Assembly (NCBI GenBank): GCA_013368325.1
Contig: JAACJK010000017.1
Coordinates: 83,196-147,195, forward strand
Direction: 5' to 3'
DNA from: Ephemerocybe angulata
Lineage: Eukaryota > Basidiomycota > Agaricomycetes > Agaricales > Psathyrellaceae
DNA: 64,000 nt
A program made the translations under genes and the position numbers. Positions 57,235 to 64,000 of this stretch are shown here, in pieces (position 1 is the stretch's first letter; each line of letters opens with the position of its first letter). The notes below the pieces were generated by a model. The model worked only from the letters and a program-made list of their open reading frames with translations. It did no database searches and was not told the origin of the DNA.

Positions 57235-57770
57235 CGAGCCTAGCATTCAGATTCCCCGACCCGGGTGCCAGGTCGGAATATATCTGCCCATTAAGGGTTA
57301 ATTTAGGGCTATTTATTTCCTCGACCTGGCTGTCAGTAGTCCGACCCGGCTGTCATTAACCCTTACCTGGGTGAAATTAACCCCGACCTGGCTGTCAGTA
57401 GCCCGACCTGGGTGTCTTTAACCCTTACCTGCCTCCGACCTGGGTGTTAGTAGTCCGACCTGGGTGTCTTTCACCCTTATCTGCCTCCGACCTGGGTGTT
57501 AGTAGTCCGACCTGGGTGTCTTTAACCCTTACCTGCCTCCGACCTGGGTGTTAGTAGTCCGACCTGGCTGTCACTTGGTTATACCAGGCTGTTATTAACC
57601 CTTACCTGGCTGTTAGTATCCCGACCTGACTCCGACCTGGGTGTCAGTCTGTTATACCTGGCTGTTAGTAGCCCGACCTGGCTGTTACTGACTCCGACCT
57701 GGGTGTCAGCCTGTTATACCTGGCTGTCACTTGGTCTAACCTGGGTGTTTCCTTGGTTTACCTGCATTTT
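57235..57770. repeat. Subtelomeric minisatellite
   Basis: Dozens of imperfect copies of CGACCTGGGTGTTAGTAGTC and CGACCTGGCTGTCA, alternating with AACCCTTACCTG, in a higher-order unit of about 53 bp in the middle (57434-57560). It separates the small gene from the helicase gene. Confidence 0.9.
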
Positions 57771-57802
57771 TAGGACATTCTCTGCAACTTAGAGTTTCAC
57801 AA

Positions 57803-57841
57803 AAATTTGGACTCAATCTTGTCAGGAATGAGTCCAAATTT
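57803..57841. repeat. 33-bp dyad (10-13-10) upstream of the helicase gene
   Basis: AAATTTGGACTCA and its exact complement TGAGTCCAAATTT flank a 13-nt loop. The core arm TTTGGACTCA is the same as in helicase intron 2. Confidence 0.85.
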
Positions 57842-57999
57842 CCCTCCACAAGCCTTCACACAATTTCGAAGATTTTGGCTTTTTCTTTTGCCCAGACCTT
57901 GAATCATGTGATGTGAATGTTTGGTTTGATGGATGTAAAGAACATTTTCCCAAATGATTCCATCATTTGCTTCTTGACCACCAACCACCACCATCTCCA

Positions 58000-60900
58000 A
58001 TGTTCAACCAGCCTATTGAGGTTTGTTCAAACACTTTGAAGACTACTTTTTGTCTTACCTTTCCTTAGATCTTTTCTGATGAAGAGGATGTGCAAAATGT
58101 GTCTGACTCTGTAGGTTTTATCACCTCTCAAAAATTTGGACTCATTCCTGTTGGGATTGAGTCCAAATGTCAAAATCTGAGACTTTGACATAATTTGGAC
58201 TCATTCCTGTTGGGGTTGAGTCCAAATGTCAAAATCTCAGACTTTGACATAATTTGGACTCATTCCTGTTGGGATTGAGTCCAAATGTCAAAATCTCAGA
58301 CTTTGACATAACTTGGGATTCACCTTTGCTGACTCTCATTATTCAGGATGCTGGAGATGTGCCCTCCGATTCAGAGGTATGTCTTATATGTAACCTAGTG
58401 AACCCTTTGGGATAACTGTTCTATAGCCTGTTACAGGTTCCCAAAGCATGGGCAATACTTCAGAGGTGCGTTCAAGTCTTTCATGTATCTTCTATGGTCT
58501 GACAATTCTCTCTAGGTTGACGAAGAGGTGTGTATGTCAAAATCCAAGAATTTGACATCTGGCCTGACATTTATCCTCAAGTCTGATGAAGACGAGCAGA
58601 ACGATGGGTATACCTATCTCCCAGATGGTCTCTGCTCTAGCCCATTCCTAGCGAGTCACACCCTGGCTATCAACGAGGAGCTCGGTCTCTATATCTGCCT
58701 TGCCTGCAAGCAAGGGTACACGTCCACCAACGTCACCAGGCATCTTAAGGACATCCACAAGACACGTCTAACAGCTGCTCTTAAGAAGGAGCTTGATGCT
58801 GTCTCAACTGCAAGGGACGTCAACCCGGAATACCCCATCCCTCACTATGGACGTGTCCCCACGTTCGCTCCCTTTGCTGGCCTTCTAGCTCAAAAGGTGC
58901 TGGGGTGTCCTGTCTGTGCAACCGCGGGCAACAAGAACTATCTTGACAGGCATATCAGCAAGGACCATCGGGGGAACACCCAGCCGTATGAACAAGATGT
59001 TTGGGTTCAGTCGATCAACAAGGCTTGTGCTGGAACCAACATCCGTGTCTTCGCTCCCAATGCAGTACCAGTCGCAGAGCAGGGAGAAGACCCAGCAACG
59101 TACTGGTCGCAAGAGTTTGCCAAAGTCTATGGCAATGTACTTGATGCAGCTCGCTCTGTCCCCAATGCTCGGTATATCAGTCCATGGCTTATGCGCACCC
59201 AGTTTCATCAGCTTCCTGTTGGTGCAGAGGTAGACAAACTGCGTGCCCTGGTTGCGCTCCCCAAGGTGACAGAGGAATTGGGCTGGGTTCTTCCTCTAGT
59301 GGTTCAGTATATGGAGGAGGCCACGGCACTTATTCCTCAGACCCAGCTTGAGGCTCGCCAACGCTTCAATAGCAAGGACTCTGATGCAAAGTATGTCTGA
59401 ACCATATTCAAAAGGGTTTTACTTATTCTTCTTGAAGGATGGAAAACAAACCCCTGAGCGACCATCATCAGGACTCTACAGTCAGGCAGTACTGCGTTCC
59501 TGTTGGCCATCTGGTTGTTGGCCTGCTCCGCAAAGCTTGCACCGGCTTCCAGTTTGCATCCACACCCAAGCTCGATGCAGCGCTCAAAAAGGTCAAGGCC
59601 CACCAAGACGTCAAGTCCCTGCATGGTGTATTCAAAGCTCTCTGGCTTTGCACCTGGGAATCTCGGACAACCAGCAAGTTTCCCAATCCCACTGTTGCCT
59701 TCCTTGGTCTCTTCACGCTCAAGGAACAAGGCGACTTTGCTATTCCGGTCCACGTCACAGGCGTTATCACCAAGTTGACACGCAGCATCCAGCTGGCTGT
59801 GCTCACCGAGTTCCACCACCGGCTTGCAATTCCTGGGACGTCGGAGAAAGAGTTGCTCAATGAGCTTTGTGTTTTCACCAAGCTTCACGAATCAACAACC
59901 TTCAGCGACTTGGGGTCCCTCCAGAAGTATGCGACCAACATTGCACTCCGCACAGTCAGTCTCCCCAAGATCATCTTTCCCAAGCGTGCAGAGGACGACT
60001 ACTCAGTCCTCCTGTATGAGGGCAAGAAAATAACCGTAGACAACCTGGAGACGGTCTTCACGAATATGGAAACAGAAGAAATCAGGCTTTTGAAAGACGA
60101 GGTACTTCTTGGACTCGACCTCCGCGTGGACTATGACACATTGGCAGACAATATGTCCTGCTTCACACCTGGCTACTGCTTCTTGGACGATCCTGGCAAC
60201 CCGTTCAAGGACCGCATGTGCGACTTGGGCAACAAGGTCTTCTCAACACCTGCCCTCTTTGCACGTTTCATGGTGGAGGCGTCTCCAGGCCATTGGGTGG
60301 TGAACGTGCATGAGGCGAAGAAATGGCTCCACAGTCTGGCAAAGTTGGAGACTCTGAATTGCCTCGGTGCGATACTACGAGGGGGTGCACCTTCTCGGAT
60401 GGCAGAAATGACTTGCATGCTCATTCGCAACCGAAACACCCGGCTCCGCAACCTGTTTGGTGTTGCAAAGTACTTGTCCTTTATTGGGCAATACTCGAAG
60501 AACACCAACAACGAACAAGGTGATCGCATGATTCCGCATGGTCTTTGTGGGTTTGATCAGGATATGATGATTCAAATCCACACATTTGCGAGGCCCTTTG
60601 CTGTGGTATGTCCTTCCATAATTTGGACTCACTTTCGTTGGGACTGAGTCCGAGTTTAGTTTTTGGCCAAGTCTGTCTGGCCGGAAGATCCAGAGATGCC
60701 CATCCGCTATCACGAGATGCTCTTCATGGACATGGGAAGGGAGTTGGATCCAGAGAAGACGAGCAAGGCCATGGGTGCCCTGTTCGCAGTGGTAATTGCT
60801 TGGGCATTGACGATTTCAATGTGGAGGCATATCCTTGTTGCTTGGCGTGCTCGGAAGTGTAAAGGGGCAATCAACACCCTGCTGGAGAACGAGACGATGA

Positions 60901-63602
60901 GCGCTGTCCACACGCTGCAGACAGGACACTCTGTTCAGACGGAGAACCGCATTTATGGGATCGACCATGATAGTCTGGCCGGTGTCGCAGAGGACACCAT
61001 CCTCCTCTTCATCGAGGCAAGTGTTTCATACCAGAAGGCATTCCGGATTCCTCCAGGTGGACTTGGCCTCCCCTACGACAAGTCAACAATGGAGGTGTTC
61101 GATGGATTGGGTCTTGTCACAACGCGGCCCACACCTGTCACTGCTGGACCTGCGCCCGGACAATCTGACGATATCATGGCCTTCTTACGTGCTTTCCGCA
61201 CTTCCAGCGAAAAAGCGCAGGCTGCGTTGCAGGGAGAGGTGAAGGCATTGGCTGCAAAGGTGGGGACGTTGGAGGCAGAGCTCAAGTCTGCAAGATCAAG
61301 TGTGTATCCTTTGGACCTCCATTATAACTAAGCAACTGATTATGTCAAATTTTCAGATTCTGACATTCTCCCTGCCCTCGACTTGCGCAAAATCATCAGG
61401 CCAAAGAAGGGTAGGTCATTCAACTGAATTTGGAAAACATTACAAGCTGACCGTGGATGTCAAAGTTCAAAAAATTGACATTTCTGCAGCACCCAGCACT
61501 CGCACACGTGACCCAAGCCCAGAACTCGAATATATGGATCCTCCACGCGAGCCAAGTCCTGGCCTCGAGTACACTGATCCTGAACCCGACCAGAATGTCA
61601 CATTTCCAGAATTTGACATACACCCTCCAGCAACCCCAGACCCTGCCTCGACACCACCTTCACCATCCGCAGTTGCCTCCTCTTCCCGTCTTCCCCCCCT
61701 CCCTCTCTCATCAAGTCAGACCTTGCTTCCAAAATTGAGGCAGCTCTATGGTGCTGGGACAAAGTGGCGTGTACCAGAGCAAAGGCAGGCAGTGGAGGCA
61801 CTTCTCAAGTTGGATGGAGACATCATCGTTGCACTCCCAACTGGCATTGGAAAGACGGCTATAGCGATCCTGCCTTCCATGGTTGAACAAAGCTACACGG
61901 TTATCATTATTCCCCTTATCGCCTTGATGGACGACTGGAGGCGGCGCCTTGATGCTTTCAACATCCCGTATGAGCATTTCAAGGGTGCGAAAGATCCTAC
62001 GCTGAGGGGGCATGCTAACATCATCCTTGTCTCCTCCGACGTCATCCGGTATGGCTACTGGCGCTCTGCTATAGCTAGCCTTCCCCGCCCTATTGCTCGT
62101 TACGTCTTTGATGAGTGCCACTACTATTTCACCGACTCCAACTTCCGCCCGTCCCTTGCCAACCCCCATGACTTGCGTCAGACAGTCACTTGCCAATTCG
62201 TCCTCCTCTCTGCCACCATCCCCCCTCCCGCCCAGGAGCACCTTATCAAGGAGATGCTTCTCACCAATGTCACCACCATCTCTGCGCCTTCTGCTCGCCG
62301 TGAACTTCGCTACTACACGGTTCCTGATGATCCAAAGTCCAGTACCCTCAAGTCCCAAATCGAGCGATCGGAAAAGAAACTACGCTGGACAGACAAAGAT
62401 CGCTACATGGTGTTTGTAGTGTCCCTCAAAGATGGAGAGGCGGTTGCGGAGGAACTTGGCATTGGATTCTATCATGCTGGCCTGGAGGGCACAGAAAGGG
62501 AGAAGCTTATGGCCGACTTCATTGCAGGACGCATACGTGGACTTGTCTGCACAACGGCCCTTGGTGCAGGCACAGACTACCCTCACGTCCGCTTGACCAT
62601 CCACTATGGCATTCCACATGACATGGTCATCTTCGCTCAGCAGTCGGGGAGGGCAGGACGCGATGGGAAAGAAGCTTGGTGTATTCTCATTGCCAGGGGT
62701 AATGGAGGCTCCATGTCAAGCCACCTTGCAGGCATGCGTGGTGTACGGCAAATGAAGACGATGGCAAAATGGGTACCCGATGAGGACCCTTTCCCCCTCC
62801 GATGTGTCCGCTTCAACATGGGTGAAGCTCTTGATGGAGTCGGTTTCAACTGTTTGGAGTTGGATGGCTCCTACAAGCCCTGCAATGTCTGCAATGCTCG
62901 TACGTAGCTTATGTCAAATTCCGAACATTTGACATTTTCTAACACAAACTTGAACTAGATGCCCACCACAATAACCTCAAGCAGCCATCCCCTGTTCTAA
63001 GCAACTTGGATACTGTCCTATCCCTCGACCTCCAAGCCCCTGCGCTACAAGCAGTTGCTACTCTCAAGCGCCGCCTCAGCACCTCATATGGCGAAGCTGT
63101 AACCAAGTCAATCAAGCTCACGACAACCGCGATGAAGACCAAACTTGCAGGTCTTAAGCAGTACAGCACCATCCTCGACCTGGTCAAGGACAACTGTGGC
63201 GCGTGCTTTGCAAAGGGTCTGACTGAAAAGCATGATCCCTTTGACTGCCCCAGCATGGATCTCGAGGTCTTTAAGGACATTCGCAAAGATATCAAGTACG
63301 GCAAGAGCCAGCCACCGAAATGGACAAGCCCATGCTGGAAATGTCACATCAGCTCAATGGGTGGAGATCTCCTTCACCCACCCTTTAAAAGAGGGATGAT
63401 CCATCCTCATTGTCATCTTGTCCTCCCATTGGTGTCCTTCATCTGGGCAGACAGGAAATTGCGGCAGGAGATGGCCAAGTTTTTCGATGTGACTTGGAAT
63501 GATCTGCTTGCCTTCACTCATTGGTTGAGCGGAGGCATAGTTACCGGACATCCAAATGCACCCATGGCCATGCTGGCATGGTGGGTAAATACATATATGT
63601 AG
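58000..63602 (+). CDS. Telomere-linked RecQ-type helicase with N-terminal C2H2 (OrsD-like) region
   Basis: Ten exons join in phase to 1,609 residues: 58000-58020, 58069-58110, 58347-58376, 58516-58527, 58582-59390, 59438-60605, 60660-61299, 61357-61410, 61490-62899 and 62959-63602. The four tiny first exons are the least certain. The N-terminus is acidic. Around residues 75 and 144 are two C2H2-like fingers (CLACKQGYTSTNVTRHLKDI with H, and CPVCATAGNKNYLDRHISKD with H) of the OrsD/DUF3505 type. The middle is long and helical. The helicase has Walker A ALPTGIGKT (~1040), DECH in FDECHYYF (~1131), SAT in LLSATIPP, and motif VI QQSGRAGRD (~1307). The C-terminus has a Cys-rich segment (CGACFAKG, then CWKCHI). 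It belongs to the subtelomeric RecQ-like TLH type known from other fungi. It ends 278 bp from the telomere and has no lesion. Confidence 0.88.
58135..58309. repeat. Composite hairpin array in helicase intron 2 (59-bp unit, three copies)
   Basis: 33-bp dyads at 58135-58167, 58194-58226 and 58253-58285 (TTTGGACTCA, 13 nt, TGAGTCCAAA) each share one base with a following 25-bp dyad at 58167-58191, 58226-58250 and 58285-58309 (ATGTCAAA, 9 nt, TTTGACAT). Two bases separate units. Confidence 0.93.
58534..58558. repeat. 25-bp dyad in helicase intron 4
   Basis: ATGTCAAA, nine bases, TTTGACAT; perfect arms, inside the 54-nt intron 58528-58581. Confidence 0.88.
60623..60653. repeat. 33-bp-type dyad in helicase intron 6
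   Basis: TTGGACTCA, 13 bases, TGAGTCCGA, inside the 54-nt intron 60606-60659. The loop is again exactly 13. Confidence 0.85.
61342..61366. repeat. 25-bp dyad across the 3' splice site of helicase intron 7
   Basis: ATGTCAAA, nine bases, TCTGACAT. The acceptor AG (61355-61356) lies in the loop, so pairing would mask it. Confidence 0.75.
61457..61481. repeat. 25-bp dyad in helicase intron 8
   Basis: ATGTCAAA, nine bases, ATTGACAT; ends 8 nt before the acceptor AG end at 61489. Confidence 0.78.
61595..61619. repeat. 25-bp dyad inside helicase exon 9
   Basis: ATGTCACA, nine bases, TTTGACAT. Here it is translated (NVTFPEFDI), in the disordered Pro-rich linker before the helicase domain. Confidence 0.7.
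62911..62935. repeat. 25-bp dyad in helicase intron 9
   Basis: ATGTCAAAT, seven bases, ATTTGACAT (9-bp arms, total 25), inside intron 62900-62958. Confidence 0.85.
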
Positions 63603-63880
63603 GCCAGTAGCATAGCAATGGGGTGGTGAATGTGAAGTCCGCGTTTTTGGCATTCAGGTGTCTGTGTATGAAGTATCGTGTATCTGGAAGACATACTTCG
63701 CTTTATGAAAGGCAGCTATGTGTCCGCATTTTTGGCATTTATGAGTGCAGGTATGGGCCAAGGCGCGTATGAGGTGTTTGGGTGTGTTCGGAGTGTTTGC
63801 GGGCAGGTGTTCAGGGATTCGGAGGGTGTTGGTGGAGGCCTATTGGTGGAAATTGAAGGGTGCGTAGGTGTATGTCAGGG
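63603..63880. other. Subtelomeric spacer
   Basis: No gene. A short phrase (GTCCGCNTTTTTGGCATT) occurs twice, near 63639 and 63723. It leads directly into the telomere repeats and is GT-rich on this strand. Confidence 0.5.
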
Positions 63881-64000
63881 TTAGGGTTAGGGTTAGGGTT
63901 AGGGTTAGGGTTAGGGTTAGGGTTAGGGTTAGGGTTAGGGTTAGGGTTAGGGTTAGGGTTAGGGTTAGGGTTAGGGTTAGGGTTAGGGTTAGGGTTAGGG
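63881..64000 (+). repeat. Telomere, 20 copies of TTAGGG
   Basis: Exactly twenty perfect TTAGGG hexamers to the window edge, G-rich strand toward the end, so this is a true right chromosome end. Confidence 0.99.

Noticed and set aside
56231..57770. CRISPR-like repeat arrays
   Set aside because: Repeats are contiguous or imperfect minisatellites without unique spacers, in a eukaryote.

Overview
The window reads as the end of a basidiomycete (Agaricomycete) chromosome. Short 45-60 nt GT-AG introns, KDZ and Plavaka transposases and a Mug135-like gene point to that group. The right edge is 120 bp of TTAGGG repeats, with a telomere-linked RecQ-type helicase gene pointing into them. No rRNA, tRNA or CRISPR array was found.

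Layout. 1-1.8 kb: two small divergent genes of unknown function, each with a TATA box. 2.5-11.3 kb: two complete DNA-transposon genes in tandem, a CxC2/KDZ transposase (9 exons, one GC-AG intron) and a Plavaka transposase. 11.7-12.0 kb: GC-rich tandem repeat. 13.4-18.9 kb: a short host-gene block with an alpha/beta-hydrolase C-terminal remnant, an alpha/beta-hydrolase with one frameshift and an 11-nt microexon, a MATE transporter and an SRPK-like pseudokinase. 19-24.3 kb: duplicated segments, an unresolved GC-rich coding region and a Mug135-like gene. 24.3-29.7 kb: gene-poor, with one possible decayed membrane-protein gene. 29.8-33.5 kb: an inverted HSP60 pseudogene fragment followed by the intact mitochondrial HSP60 gene. 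36-40.6 kb: a charged repeat protein candidate, a broken beta'-COP (SEC27/COPB2) fragment and a twelve-copy 195/234-bp tandem array. 42.7-55.3 kb: two paralogous ~900-residue genes of unknown function. One is intact. The other is split by a complete Ty1/copia retrotransposon with apparently identical LTRs and a 5-bp target duplication. 56.2-57.8 kb: a small spliced gene and two minisatellites. 58.0-63.6 kb: the telomere-linked helicase gene.

The signal that looks least described is in and just upstream of the helicase gene: two families of short dyads with constant geometry, 8-9-8 (25 bp) and 10-13-10 (33 bp). They lie in six of its nine introns, once in its coding sequence and once upstream. 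I could not find either core elsewhere in the window. Other strong observations are the recent copia insertion whose empty site is in frame, a shared palindrome about 165 bp upstream of both paralogous genes and in the copia leader, a pseudokinase that has lost all three catalytic residues, and fragments of HSP60 and beta'-COP that suggest the subtelomere captures housekeeping genes.
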